The notes beneath the pieces are model-generated. The model saw nothing but the letters and a program-made list of their open reading frames with translations, had not been told where the DNA came from and did not search any database. The translations under genes were made by a program, and so were the position numbers. This document shows, one piece after another, positions 8,752-17,098 of a stretch of 34,378 nt of DNA. This stretch comes from Oleispira sp964022115 (GTDB taxonomy: Bacteria; Pseudomonadota; Gammaproteobacteria; Pseudomonadales; Oceanobacteraceae). Location of the stretch: positions 1-34,378 of the forward strand of contig CAXIBC010000024.1 of assembly GCA_964022115.1 (NCBI GenBank). Direction: 5' to 3'. Each line of letters begins with the position of its first letter. The first letter of the stretch is position 1.

Positions 8752-9750
8752 CTATTTAAAAACATTGGCATTCAGTCGTTTTGCAATCGCTTCAATCGCG
8801 AGCTGAGCGCGCACACTATTTCCTGCCGCATCAACTGGTGGTGAAAAAGCCGCAATGCCATACTTGCCTGGCATCACCGCAACAATGCCACCACCGACAC
8901 CACTTTTCGCAGGCAAGCCCACCTTGTATAACCATAATCCAGAATCATCATACAGTCCTGCGGTTGCCATAATAGCAAGCAATTTGGGGACGTCTTTTGC
9001 TTTTACTGCCACCTTTTTCGTTATTGGGTTAACCCCCGCATTAGCATAGGTTGCCCCCATTACCGCCAATTCTTCTGTATTTACGCCAACAGAACACATA
9101 CGTGTATAAAGGTCGACGCTTTCTTCTATATCATCGTATAAGCGGCCATAGTTGCTCAATAATCGTGCGATACTTTGATTCTTAATATTGGTATCGGTTT
9201 CTGATTTATAAATATCCTTTTGCACCTTTAAATCTGTACCGGTAAAGTTTTCTAAATTGCTCTCAATAATGTCCCACTTTTGTTTGGCATTTTTGGCTTT
9301 AATTAAGCTCACTGTCGCAATGGCTCCGGCATTAACCAAGGGGTTAACCGATCGTTCCTCATTGAGTTCAATCGCCATAATAGAACTAAAGGGTAAACCA
9401 GTAGCATTTACCCCAATCTTATCCAATACCACTTGTTCCCCTTGCTGATTCATCAGTGCAGCTAGGTTGAAAGCTTTAGCAATTGATTGCATAGAGAAGG
9501 AATGGCCAGAATCACCAGCAGAATATTTTTTGCCATCGGCAGTTACAATACTGATAGCAAATAAATTAGCATCCACAGCCGCTAGCGCGGGTATGTAATC
9601 AGGATTTTTACCCTCAGTATTGGAGGAAAACTCTTTATGAACTTCACTCACTAATCTTTGCAGATCTACGGATTTAGCGTATGACGATATTGGAATAATT
9701 AATAGAAAAACCCAATACAGAGCCAATCCAGCTTTCAGTACCTTATTCAT
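8752..9750 (-). CDS. glsA: Glutaminase (class A, serine-dependent) with export signal
   Basis: Hydrolyses L-glutamine to glutamate and ammonia. The 332-aa protein carries the SxxK catalytic motif of the beta-lactamase-like glutaminase fold (QSIAK, S89 and K92), the NPLVNAGAI block and the GLPAKSGVGGGI block near the C-terminus. Unlike the roughly 308-aa cytoplasmic E. coli enzymes, it begins with a typical signal peptide (LYWVFLLIIPISSYA, cut near residue 25), so it should act in the periplasm or outside. The ATG at 9750 has a purine-rich ribosome-binding site (GAGGGTAAGG). The gene stands alone and converges on the small membrane protein gene. An exported glutaminase would release ammonium and glutamate from external glutamine. 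Function is confident; location is predicted from the signal. Confidence 0.92.
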   Translation of the reverse strand: MNKVLKAGLALYWVFLLIIPISSYAKSVDLQRLVSEVHKEFSSNTEGKNPDYIPALAAVDANLFAISIVTADGKKYSAGDSGHSFSMQSIAKAFNLAALMNQQGEQVVLDKIGVNATGLPFSSIMAIELNEERSVNPLVNAGAIATVSLIKAKNAKQKWDIIESNLENFTGTDLKVQKDIYKSETDTNIKNQSIARLLSNYGRLYDDIEESVDLYTRMCSVGVNTEELAVMGATYANAGVNPITKKVAVKAKDVPKLLAIMATAGLYDDSGLWLYKVGLPAKSGVGGGIVAVMPGKYGIAAFSPPVDAAGNSVRAQLAIEAIAKRLNANVFK

Positions 9751-10081
9751 ACCTTACCCTCATCTCTGAAACATTCACTTTGTTAGCAGGTTTACATTCT
9801 TTTGGGATACGCAGAGTTACTACCCAGCTGGCTGGTGAGTACAGCGAGTAAACTATCTTCCAGCCTAGCCTAGACTGAAGCATTCTTCCTCACAGGAATA
9901 AAAATAGTCCTAAATGGGATAAAATCTTCTAAAGATAACCTCTTTTTTAAATCAGTCTTTTTGCGCCTCACACACCCTTATTTCGAGCTTAAAAGACGAC
10001 TATCCTGCCAAAGCCCCACCCATAAGAACAAGTCAGTACTATTCCTTATGATTAATGATAACAAATCACAAATCCAATAAA

Positions 10082-10098
10082 TTCAAACGCTCGTTTAA
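10082..10098. promoter_or_regulatory. PsrA-like operator upstream of fadE
   Basis: The sequence TTCAAACGCTCGTTTAA contains a 5-bp perfect dyad (AAACG-CT-CGTTT). It fits the CAAAC-N4-GTTT core known for PsrA, the TetR-family fatty-acid repressor of Pseudomonas and related bacteria. It abuts a candidate -35 of fadE, where a bound repressor would block transcription. The regulator gene is not in the window. Confidence 0.6.
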
Positions 10099-10100
10099 GA

Positions 10101-10129
10101 TTGAAGCCTACGCCAATTATTGGTTAAAT
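10101..10129 (+). promoter_or_regulatory. Candidate sigma-70 promoter of fadE
   Basis: TTGAAG (10101-10106) and TTAAAT (10124-10129) are separated by 17 bp, immediately downstream of the PsrA-like dyad. Each box differs from consensus at two positions. The predicted transcript would start near 10137, leaving a leader of about 130 nt. Confidence 0.4.
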
Positions 10130-10265
10130 GCCGAAAGAGGTTCGTTATTAAGTGTTCTGCCTTTAGTTTTCAAAGGTGCCTTAGTACTCAGCACACCTCT
10201 TAATACAGAACGTGCAGTCAAAAGCATGTCACTCTCAACTGAAAAACTACAAATAAGGGGTCATT

Positions 10266-12755
10266 ATGACTACCACAACTTGGGCCGTACTATTAACTTT
10301 AGTATTAATCGGCTTGGCTTATAAAAAAGCTAATTTGAAGGTTTCAACCCTAGTAATCGCAGCCATCACTGGCGCGGCTTATTATATGGATGCAGCACTT
10401 GGCTTTACGGCGACCGCTGCTATCTTTACTGCAGTATTCGGTGTACTAAGTCTTTCGGCTTTGCGTGCCAATACCATCACTCGCCCTATCTTCGCTATTT
10501 ATAAGAAGATTTTGCCTGAGATGTCAGAAACTGAATCGACTGCGCTTGAAGCGGGTACAGTTTGGTGGGATGGCGAGCTTTTCGCTGGTAAGCCTAACTG
10601 GCATAAGTTGCTGGATCACCCGAACCCTCAGCTACGTCCAGATGAGCAAGCCTTTTTAGATAACGAAGTTGAAACCTTGTGCTCTATGATCAATGAGTAC
10701 GAGATTAAAGAAAATGGCGACATGCCCGTTGAGCTTTGGGACTACATCAAAGCGAATCGTTTCTTCTCGATGATCATTCCAAAAGAATACGGTGGCTTAG
10801 CGTTTTCTGCACAAGCACAGTCGGCTGTTTTGCAGAAGCTTTCAGGTTTATCCAGTACCGTTCTTTCAACCGTAGGTGTTCCTAACTCGTTAGGCCCTGG
10901 CGAGTTGCTATTAAAGTACGGTACCGAAGAACAAAAAAATCATTACCTTCCACGCTTAGCCGATGGTCGTGAGATTCCATGTTTTGGTCTAACAGGTCCA
11001 CGTGCGGGTTCTGATGCTACCTCTCTACCGGATACCGGTGTGGTCTGTAAAGGCATGTGGGAAGGTGAAGAAGTTCTAGGTCTTAAATTGAACTTCAACA
11101 AGCGTTATATCACTCTTGCACCTGTTGCGACAGTAGTTGGTTTAGCCTTCCGTATGTTTGACCCTGAGAAGTTATTAGGTGATAAGAACGACATCGGTAT
11201 TACCGTTGCTTTATTACCACGTGAACTTGAAGGCATGGAGATTGGTAATCGTCACAACCCAATCGGTTCTCCGTTCATGAACGGTCCTATCTTTGGTAAC
11301 GACGTGTTCATTCCATTAGATTTCATCATTGGTGGTGCGAAGAACGCTGGCCAAGGTTGGAGAATGCTGGTTGAATGTTTGTCAGTTGGTCGCTGTATTA
11401 CACTTCCTTCTTCTGGTGCTGGCGGTGGTAAATACGCAGTTGCAACAGCCGGTGCTTACGCTCGAGTACGTCGTCAATTCGGTATTCCGATTTCTAAGCT
11501 TGAAGGTGTTCAAGAGCCACTAGCACGTATCGCGGGTAACTCTTACATCAACGCAGCCGCCGCTCGCGTAACGGCTATTTCCATTGATAATGGTGAGAAG
11601 CCTTCTGTGCCTTCAGCTATTTTGAAGTACAACTTGACCGAATCTGCTCGCCAGTTATCCATCGATAGCATGGATATTCATGGCGGTAGCGCAATTATGC
11701 GTGGCCCAAATAACTATGTTGAATCAGGTTATTCTTCTGTACCTGTTGCCATCACAGTTGAAGGTGCGAACATCCTTACTCGTACTATGATCACCTTTGG
11801 TCAAGGTGCAATTCGTTGTCACCCATTTGTATTGCCTGAAATGAATGCGGCGAAAACCAATGATGTGCAAGCGTTTGATAAAGCGTTATTTGGTCACTTT
11901 GGTTTCATCTTCTCAAACATTGCACGCTCTTTTGTATTGAGCTCAACCAATGCAGCATTTACCTCTGTTCCTGTTTCTGGTCCAACCAAGAAATACTATA
12001 AGCAGATTAACCGCTATTCAGCCAACTTTGCTTTGTGTGTTGATATGGCCATGTTCTCTTTAGGCGGTGAGTTGAAGTTCCGTGAACTGATCTCTGCCCG
12101 TTTAGCGGATATGATTTCTAAATTGTATCTTGCGTCTATGACGTTGAAGCACTGGGAAGATCAAGGCCGTCAGAAAGACGATTTACCATTAGTTGAATAC
12201 GCAATGGCTAAATTGTTCTCTGAGTTTGAAGATGCATTAGACGGCTTCACTAAGAACTTACCGGCTCGCCCAGTAGGTTGGTTAGTGCGTGCACTCACTA
12301 TGCCTCTAGGTCGTAGCGTTGCTAAGCCTAGCGATAAGCTTGTTGCTAAGATTGTTGATTTAACAACGTCTGCAACCGCTACTCGTGAGCGTTTGATCAT
12401 AGGTACTTACCGTGGTGATAACGGTCGTAACCCAATGTTTAAGTATGATTCATTATTGGCTCGAGTTGATAAGGCAGATCCTATCTATAAGAAGATTGGT
12501 ACTGCATTAAAAGCTGGTAAATATGATGAAGCCAACCTAACTATCGAAAACCGCATCACTGATGGCGTAGCCATGGGTGTGCTAACGCAAGAAGAAGGCG
12601 ACTTCATGATTGCGTTTGAAAAAGATGTACTAGAGATGGTTAACGTTGATCACTTCCCGCTTGAAGGTTTAGGCCCTGTTTCAGTTAAGCATGAAAAAAC
12701 TGAAGCTAAGTCTGCCAAAAAGAAAGCGGCTAAAAAATCTAAAGAACCTGCTTAA
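10266..12755 (+). CDS. fadE: Acyl-CoA dehydrogenase FadE
   Basis: Catalyses the first step of fatty-acid beta-oxidation, FAD-dependent oxidation of acyl-CoA to trans-2-enoyl-CoA. The 829-aa length matches the large FadE family (E. coli 814 aa) rather than the roughly 380-aa soluble dehydrogenases. Residues 1-65 contain two hydrophobic segments that would anchor it to the inner membrane. The dehydrogenase core follows: IPKEYGGLAFSAQAQS, GLTGPRAGSDATSLPDTG and a long C-terminal domain with FRELISARLADMISKLYLAS. The tail is lysine-rich (KSAKKKAAKKSK). The ATG at 10266 has a good ribosome-binding site (AAGGGG). It is monocistronic, ending in a clear terminator at 12792. A PsrA-like operator upstream suggests induction by fatty acids. 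Confidence 0.96.
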   Translation: MTTTTWAVLLTLVLIGLAYKKANLKVSTLVIAAITGAAYYMDAALGFTATAAIFTAVFGVLSLSALRANTITRPIFAIYKKILPEMSETESTALEAGTVWWDGELFAGKPNWHKLLDHPNPQLRPDEQAFLDNEVETLCSMINEYEIKENGDMPVELWDYIKANRFFSMIIPKEYGGLAFSAQAQSAVLQKLSGLSSTVLSTVGVPNSLGPGELLLKYGTEEQKNHYLPRLADGREIPCFGLTGPRAGSDATSLPDTGVVCKGMWEGEEVLGLKLNFNKRYITLAPVATVVGLAFRMFDPEKLLGDKNDIGITVALLPRELEGMEIGNRHNPIGSPFMNGPIFGNDVFIPLDFIIGGAKNAGQGWRMLVECLSVGRCITLPSSGAGGGKYAVATAGAYARVRRQFGIPISKLEGVQEPLARIAGNSYINAAAARVTAISIDNGEKPSVPSAILKYNLTESARQLSIDSMDIHGGSAIMRGPNNYVESGYSSVPVAITVEGANILTRTMITFGQGAIRCHPFVLPEMNAAKTNDVQAFDKALFGHFGFIFSNIARSFVLSSTNAAFTSVPVSGPTKKYYKQINRYSANFALCVDMAMFSLGGELKFRELISARLADMISKLYLASMTLKHWEDQGRQKDDLPLVEYAMAKLFSEFEDALDGFTKNLPARPVGWLVRALTMPLGRSVAKPSDKLVAKIVDLTTSATATRERLIIGTYRGDNGRNPMFKYDSLLARVDKADPIYKKIGTALKAGKYDEANLTIENRITDGVAMGVLTQEEGDFMIAFEKDVLEMVNVDHFPLEGLGPVSVKHEKTEAKSAKKKAAKKSKEPA

Positions 12756-12791
12756 TCTTTCCAAGCGGCTTTAGTATTTTAGCGCACTTGA

Positions 12792-12837
12792 AAGCCTCAC
12801 TAGATTGTTAACAATAATAATTTAGTGGGGCTTTTTT
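12792..12837 (+). terminator. Rho-independent terminator of fadE
   Basis: The arms AAGCCTCACTA and TAGTGGGGCTT form an 11-bp stem with one G-U pair and a 20-nt loop, followed by a T-run. It lies 37 bp after the fadE stop. Confidence 0.85.
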
Positions 12838-12961
12838 GTGCCTCTCATTCTTAATCTCTGCCTATTTTCATTATCTTTTTCTGCTTATCTGCTCTATGCC
12901 CTTCATTCCCATTCTATTAAGATGGGACAATACTCTTACTTTGATTCATCATGGAAGTCTC

Positions 12962-13633
12962 ATGGAAACATTTTTCGATATTCAGCAACGTGCCGCTAAG
13001 CGCAAAGGCGGTAAGGCGGCACTAGCCTCGATTGTGCATAAGCCGTTAACGACACAACAGCTATTAATACTGAGTGATGATGAGTGGTTAGAGGAGTTTA
13101 CCCGAAAGGTATTCCAAAGCGGTTTTTACTGGTCGGTAATCGATAAAAAGTGGCCCGGATTCCGGGAAGTCTTTTGGGATTTCAATATTAAAAAACTATT
13201 AATGATGCCCCCTGAAATGCTAGAAGAAAAAGCTTCTGATGAGCGTATTGTCCGAAATTACAAAAAAGTGAAAACCATAACCGCTAATGCCTCTATGATT
13301 CATTTTGCCGCAAAAGATGAAGGTAAACCCTTTAATCAGCTTGTCGCACAGTGGCCAAGCGACGATATTATTGGTTTATGGGCTTGGTTAAAGAAACATG
13401 GATCACGCTTAGGGGGGAATACAGGTCCCTATGCGCTGCGTCAAATGGGTAAAGATACTTTTTTATTATCCCGCGATGTCGAAGCCTATTTACGAGCCAA
13501 TGAAATTATTGATGGTGGCCTGCAATCCAAAAAGTCTTTAAAAGCTGCACAGGCCTTCTTTAACGAGATGCAGCAGCAAAGCGGCTTATCTTTACAAGAA
13601 ATTAGCCAAACCATCTCCTATAGCGTTGGGTGA
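12962..13633 (+). CDS. DNA-3-methyladenine glycosylase I-like (Tag family) protein
   Basis: A 223-aa protein of the Tag/HhH-GPD superfamily (COG2818-like). Starting at METFFDIQQRAAKRKGG removes 42 residues of unlikely N-terminal extension; GGAAG precedes this ATG. The region GFYWSVIDKKWPGFREVFWD through ERIVRNYKKVKTITANA aligns in order with E. coli Tag (AGLSWITVLKKRENYRACF, then RHRGKIQAIIGNA). It contains no cysteine at all, so the Cys2His2 zinc site of E. coli Tag is absent. The residue aligned with base-contacting Glu38 appears to be Lys. It may therefore be a divergent subfamily with altered substrate. The C-terminus extends past the Tag domain. It begins just after the fadE terminator and is probably its own transcription unit. 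Alkyl-base excision is plausible but unproven. Confidence 0.75.
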   Translation: METFFDIQQRAAKRKGGKAALASIVHKPLTTQQLLILSDDEWLEEFTRKVFQSGFYWSVIDKKWPGFREVFWDFNIKKLLMMPPEMLEEKASDERIVRNYKKVKTITANASMIHFAAKDEGKPFNQLVAQWPSDDIIGLWAWLKKHGSRLGGNTGPYALRQMGKDTFLLSRDVEAYLRANEIIDGGLQSKKSLKAAQAFFNEMQQQSGLSLQEISQTISYSVG

Positions 13634-13822
13634 AAGACGAAGTTTTGAACGACTAGCCATGGATGGCAAGGCCGGAAGGCACTCCAAGGATGGAAGACTT
13701 GATTACTTTAATTAACTACCTAATAACTATTACAAGGCCATCCAGTCTTTGTGCCCAACCCCAGTCTCCAGTAGACTAACCTCACTCTTAGATACTACCA
13801 AGCCAGATGTAAGCAAAGCAGA
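13634..13822. repeat. Possible degenerate intergenic repeat (GGATGG-rich)
   Basis: At about 13657-13700 the sequence carries GCCATGGATGGC followed by GGCAAGGCCGGAAGGC and a second GGATGG. This inverted and repeated GGATGG pattern resembles short dispersed intergenic repeats of marine gammaproteobacteria. Only one copy is in the window, so it cannot be confirmed here. No gene is seen. Confidence 0.3.
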
Positions 13823-14461
13823 ATGAACAAGCAGAAACGTACCGAGATTTTCACCCGCTTGCGTAATGAAAATCCCAACCCAGAAACCGAATTAGAATAC
13901 AGTTCACCTTTCGAGCTATTAGTGGCCGTTGCCCTGTCTGCACAAGCCACGGATATTAGTGTGAATAAGGCTACCCGTAAACTCTACCCAGTTGCCAATA
14001 CCCCCGAAGCGATTTACGCTTTAGGAGAAGAAGGGTTAAAAGAATACATAAAAACGATAGGGCTTTATAATAGCAAAGCCAAAAACGTCATTAAGCTCTG
14101 CAAAGATCTTATCGAACTGCACGGAAGTGAAGTACCGGAAGATCGTAAAGCACTAGAAGCCTTGGCCGGTGTTGGGCGTAAAACTGCAAACGTCGTACTC
14201 AATACCGCATTTGGTCATCCGGTAATGGCTGTTGATACCCATATTTTCCGCGTTTCTAACCGAACTAAAATAGCGCCAGGAAAAAATGTCGATGAAGTCG
14301 AACAAAAACTAGTACGCTTTATTCCAAAAGAATTTATGCTCGATGCGCATCATTGGCTGATTCTCCATGGCCGCTATACTTGTGTTGCCAGAAAACCCAA
14401 ATGTGGTTCGTGCATTATTGAAGATTTGTGCGAATATAAAGATAAGACGGAGATTGATTAG
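13823..14461 (+). CDS. nth: Endonuclease III (DNA glycosylase/AP lyase)
   Basis: Removes oxidised pyrimidines and cleaves the abasic site in base-excision repair. At 212 aa it matches E. coli Nth (211 aa). The catalytic lysine K120 lies in the helix-hairpin-helix GVGRKTANVV and the catalytic aspartate D138 in VDTHIFRV, both at the E. coli positions. The C-terminal [4Fe-4S] cluster motif is intact: C187-X6-C194-X2-C197-X5-C203. It is followed after 2 nt by gloA, so the two are probably co-transcribed. It has no close neighbour upstream; in E. coli nth follows the rsx operon, which is not seen here. Confidence 0.97.
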   Translation: MNKQKRTEIFTRLRNENPNPETELEYSSPFELLVAVALSAQATDISVNKATRKLYPVANTPEAIYALGEEGLKEYIKTIGLYNSKAKNVIKLCKDLIELHGSEVPEDRKALEALAGVGRKTANVVLNTAFGHPVMAVDTHIFRVSNRTKIAPGKNVDEVEQKLVRFIPKEFMLDAHHWLILHGRYTCVARKPKCGSCIIEDLCEYKDKTEID

Positions 14462-14463
14462 TC

Positions 14464-14868
14464 ATGAGAATACTACATACCATGTTACGCGTAGGCGACC
14501 TAGATCGCTCTATCGAGTTTTATACTGAAGTCATGGGTATGAAGTTATTGCGCCGCCGCGATAACGAAGAATATCGCTATACTCTGGCTTTTGTTGGTTA
14601 TCAAGAAGAGAGCGAAGGTGCAGTATTAGAGTTAACCCATAACTGGGATACCCAAGAATACGATCTAGGAAATGGCTATGGTCATATCGCGCTAGAAGTG
14701 AATGATATTTATGCCACTTGTGCGGTAATAGAAAACCTGAAAGGCAAAATCAGCCGCGCTCCTGGCCCGGTAAAAGGGGGGAAAACCGTGATTGCATTTG
14801 TAGAAGACCCTGATGGTTATAAGATCGAGCTAATCGAGAAAAAAGATGCCCCTACAGACGAACTTTAA
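14464..14868 (+). CDS. gloA: Lactoylglutathione lyase (glyoxalase I)
   Basis: Converts the hemithioacetal of methylglyoxal and glutathione to S-lactoylglutathione, the first step of methylglyoxal detoxification in the cytoplasm. The 134-aa protein has the complete metal site of the nickel-type bacterial enzyme at the same positions as E. coli GloA: H5, E56, H74 and E122. Conserved blocks include MLRVGDLDRSIEFYTEVMGM, GYGHIALEV and FVEDPDGYKIELIE. It starts 2 nt after the nth stop, so translational linkage to nth is likely. Confidence 0.97.
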   Translation: MRILHTMLRVGDLDRSIEFYTEVMGMKLLRRRDNEEYRYTLAFVGYQEESEGAVLELTHNWDTQEYDLGNGYGHIALEVNDIYATCAVIENLKGKISRAPGPVKGGKTVIAFVEDPDGYKIELIEKKDAPTDEL

Positions 14869-14910
14869 ACAATTGTTAGGCTTAAAGATAATGCAGCTTA
14901 TTATAAAATC

Positions 14911-15219
14911 ATGATTGACCAAGGTGAGCTGTTTCATACTCCAAACCCGTGCAGAAGCATTTGTGTAGTCAATAATAAAGGCTTTTGCAAAGGCTGTTAT
15001 CGCAGTCGAGAAGAGCGCTTTCATTGGAACGAATTTACCGAATATCAGAAGCACTTAGTAGTTCAGCTTTGCCAAGTGCGTGAAAAACGCGTAGCGGCTG
15101 CTAAGCGCAAAAAGTTACTGCAAGAAGCCCATAACAAAGCCCAACAAAAAGCTCAATTCGATTTATTTTCAGAAACGCCTTCTCATGAGGAAAACAACCC
15201 TCAAATCGATTTATTCTAA
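14911..15219 (+). CDS. DUF1289-family protein
   Basis: A 102-aa protein whose first 45 residues match the DUF1289 pattern: PCRSICVV, GFCKGCYRSREER and W. Four cysteines (C14, C18, C26, C29) are spaced as a probable metal-binding knuckle. The second half is a charged helix (REKRVAAAKRKKLLQEA) followed by a short tail with two similar DLF motifs (FDLFSE and IDLF at the end). It follows gloA by 42 nt in the same direction and may be the last gene of an nth-gloA unit. No clear Shine-Dalgarno sequence precedes the ATG. The biochemical function of the family is not known to me. Confidence 0.82.
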   Translation: MIDQGELFHTPNPCRSICVVNNKGFCKGCYRSREERFHWNEFTEYQKHLVVQLCQVREKRVAAAKRKKLLQEAHNKAQQKAQFDLFSETPSHEENNPQIDLF

Positions 15220-15228
15220 TCGTATAAT

Positions 15229-16026
15229 TTAGCTGCACAGCGCAATATTTGAAGTAATGTATTGCTTCCAGCGCAAGGTCTCTTCAGTATTTTTAGTAGG
15301 CTTGTATTCCGCCCCGACCCAACCTTGATAAGGTGAATATTCTATGGCGTAAAAGATAGATTTAAAATCTAACATTCCCGTCCCAGGCTCTCCACGCCCT
15401 GGAGCATCAGCAAACTGAATATGGCCTATCTGATCACCCAAACGGCTAATAATGGTACTAACATCCTCTTCTTCCATACGCGCCATGTGGTAAATATCAA
15501 ATTGCATTTTAATATTTTCACGATCACTTTCTTTCACTACATCCAACATTTGCTGCACGTTATGAATAAGAAAACCTGGCATGTCAAAGGTATTAATGGC
15601 TTCAAAGGTTACCGTCACCCCGAGTGGTTTAAACATATCCGCAGCGGTATTTAAGTTGCGTTTAAAAGTTTCTAAATATTGTGAGCGTTTGTTTTCATCC
15701 ATACAGCGACCTGGCAATACGTTGACATGCTTAACTCGCAATGCCGTAACATAACTTAAACATTCAACCAAGGCAGCGGCAAATTCGGCTTCTTTGCCAG
15801 GAACTGAGGCTAGGCCTTCACCGCCTTCCATCAGATCACCCGCAGGCACATTAATTAATACACATTCTAAATCATGCTCTTTTAACTGAGCTTTAATATC
15901 AGTAATTTTTTCCACATAAGGAAATTGAATTTCTACGGCGTTAAAGCCTGCGCTTTTCGCAGCACTAAAACGCTCTAATAACGGTTGTTCATTAAATAGC
16001 ATGGATAAATTAGCGGCTAATTTCAT
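15229..16026 (-). CDS. hyi: Hydroxypyruvate isomerase family protein
   Basis: A 265-aa TIM-barrel sugar-phosphate-isomerase-type enzyme that would interconvert hydroxypyruvate and tartronate semialdehyde. The acidic active-site residues E142 (VTFEAINT) and E240 (VGAEYKPT) occur at the same positions as in E. coli Hyi (258 aa), with metal-site candidates D177 (QFDIYH) and H202 (GHIQFAD). It overlaps the upstream dehydrogenase gene by one base (TAATG), forming a two-gene operon like hyi-glxR in glyoxylate catabolism. The related 2-oxo-tetronate isomerase (OtnI) is an alternative the sequence cannot exclude. No glyoxylate carboligase gene is in the window. It converges with the DUF1289 gene, 9 nt apart. 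Confidence 0.85.
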   Translation of the reverse strand: MKLAANLSMLFNEQPLLERFSAAKSAGFNAVEIQFPYVEKITDIKAQLKEHDLECVLINVPAGDLMEGGEGLASVPGKEAEFAAALVECLSYVTALRVKHVNVLPGRCMDENKRSQYLETFKRNLNTAADMFKPLGVTVTFEAINTFDMPGFLIHNVQQMLDVVKESDRENIKMQFDIYHMARMEEEDVSTIISRLGDQIGHIQFADAPGRGEPGTGMLDFKSIFYAIEYSPYQGWVGAEYKPTKNTEETLRWKQYITSNIALCS

Positions 16027-16937
16027 TAATTACTTTCCTTGTCTTGCTGTTGATTAGCCAAATACATTTCGATAAACGTTGCAGGGTCACTCAGATTAAA
16101 CCCTTTGCTTACATGAAGACGCATTAATTCGGCACCTAATCCCGCCATAGGTATCGCTGACTCATTGTCTTTAGCAAGCCCATTGGCCATATCCAAATCT
16201 TTTAATAAGGTTTTTACATGCCATTTCACAGGCTCATAATCACGCATCGCCATTCTCGGCCCAGTGAGTTGCAGTGGGATAGAATCGGCAAAACCACCTT
16301 TTAACGCTTGCGGTATCTGCTGGCTATCAACACCCGACTTTTCCGCTAATGCCATTACTTCAGCCATTACTAATACATTGCAGCTAACGATCATCTGGTT
16401 ACAAATCTTAGTCACTTGGCCCGCTCCCACATCCCCCATACGAGTAATACGCTGGCTTAACGGTTCCAATAAAGGCCTGACGGAATCTAGTATGGCTTCT
16501 TTCCCCCCCGCCATAATCGCCAAGCTCCCTTGCTCAGCCCCTGCCACACCACCCGACACAGGAGTATCTAACCAATCGCATGATTTCTCAGCGACCTGAT
16601 TGGCTAAACTACGCGTCGCTTCTGGATCGATGGAGGAAAAATCGATAATAATTTTACCTGGGCTTAGGTTTTCTAATATCCCCCCGCGGGCTAATACAAT
16701 GTCTTTTACCGCCGCCGTATCACTCACACACAGCATGATCACATCAGAGTTTTCACACACCTCGGCAATACTATGAGCTACCTGTGCACCTTGATTCGCG
16801 GGCTGCTGGGTTTTGACAATATTTCGATTCCAAACAGTGACGGCATAACCTGCTGCTAATAAGCGACATGCCATAGGGATCCCCATTAACCCCATACCAA
16901 TAAAACCAATTTTCGCAAACGTCACATCGATATCCAA
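16026..16937 (-). CDS. glxR: 2-hydroxy-3-oxopropionate (tartronate semialdehyde) reductase-like dehydrogenase
   Basis: A member of the 3-hydroxyisobutyrate/beta-hydroxyacid dehydrogenase family, expected to reduce tartronate semialdehyde to D-glycerate with NAD(P)H. The N-terminal Rossmann motif is GFIGMGLMG (residues 11-19). The substrate-binding DTPVSGG block (124-130) and the catalytic lysine in GAGQVTKICNQ (K177) are intact, at about the usual 295-300 aa length. No in-frame ATG precedes the Rossmann motif; the start is either TTG at 16937 or GTG four codons later, neither with a strong ribosome-binding site. It is followed with a 1-nt overlap by the hydroxypyruvate isomerase gene, which favours the glyoxylate/glycerate role over 3-hydroxyisobutyrate dehydrogenase. 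Confidence 0.83.
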   Translation of the reverse strand: MDIDVTFAKIGFIGMGLMGIPMACRLLAAGYAVTVWNRNIVKTQQPANQGAQVAHSIAEVCENSDVIMLCVSDTAAVKDIVLARGGILENLSPGKIIIDFSSIDPEATRSLANQVAEKSCDWLDTPVSGGVAGAEQGSLAIMAGGKEAILDSVRPLLEPLSQRITRMGDVGAGQVTKICNQMIVSCNVLVMAEVMALAEKSGVDSQQIPQALKGGFADSIPLQLTGPRMAMRDYEPVKWHVKTLLKDLDMANGLAKDNESAIPMAGLGAELMRLHVSKGFNLSDPATFIEMYLANQQQDKESN

Positions 16938-17098
16938 TTTCAGAATTATGTACGCAATAATAACAAACCCTGAGTCATTAGTACTGCTTAGATAAAAGCC
17001 AGATCTACAAAAGCCTACGTTTTTTTAATAAAAAATTACGCGCTTTATAAAAACCTTTCCTATGCTTGGTATATGATACGACAAAGGAAGTACCAATA

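Larger units (their letters stand above)
9751..10265. other. Intergenic region upstream of glsA and fadE
   Basis: This 515-bp region lies between divergent genes. It holds the PsrA-like palindrome (10082-10098) and a candidate fadE promoter (10101-10129), giving fadE a leader of about 130 nt. A short open frame from 10055 runs into fadE in another frame and covers these sites; I do not regard it as a gene. I see no repeat or RNA gene in the remainder. Confidence 0.6.

Noticed and set aside
10055..10324. 89-aa open frame upstream of and overlapping fadE
   Set aside because: It covers the PsrA-like dyad and promoter, overlaps the fadE start in another frame, has no ribosome-binding site and no recognisable protein pattern.
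12836..12961. N-terminal 42 residues of the long Tag-like frame
   Set aside because: This part begins in the fadE terminator T-run, and a Shine-Dalgarno-preceded ATG at 12962 matches the family start better.
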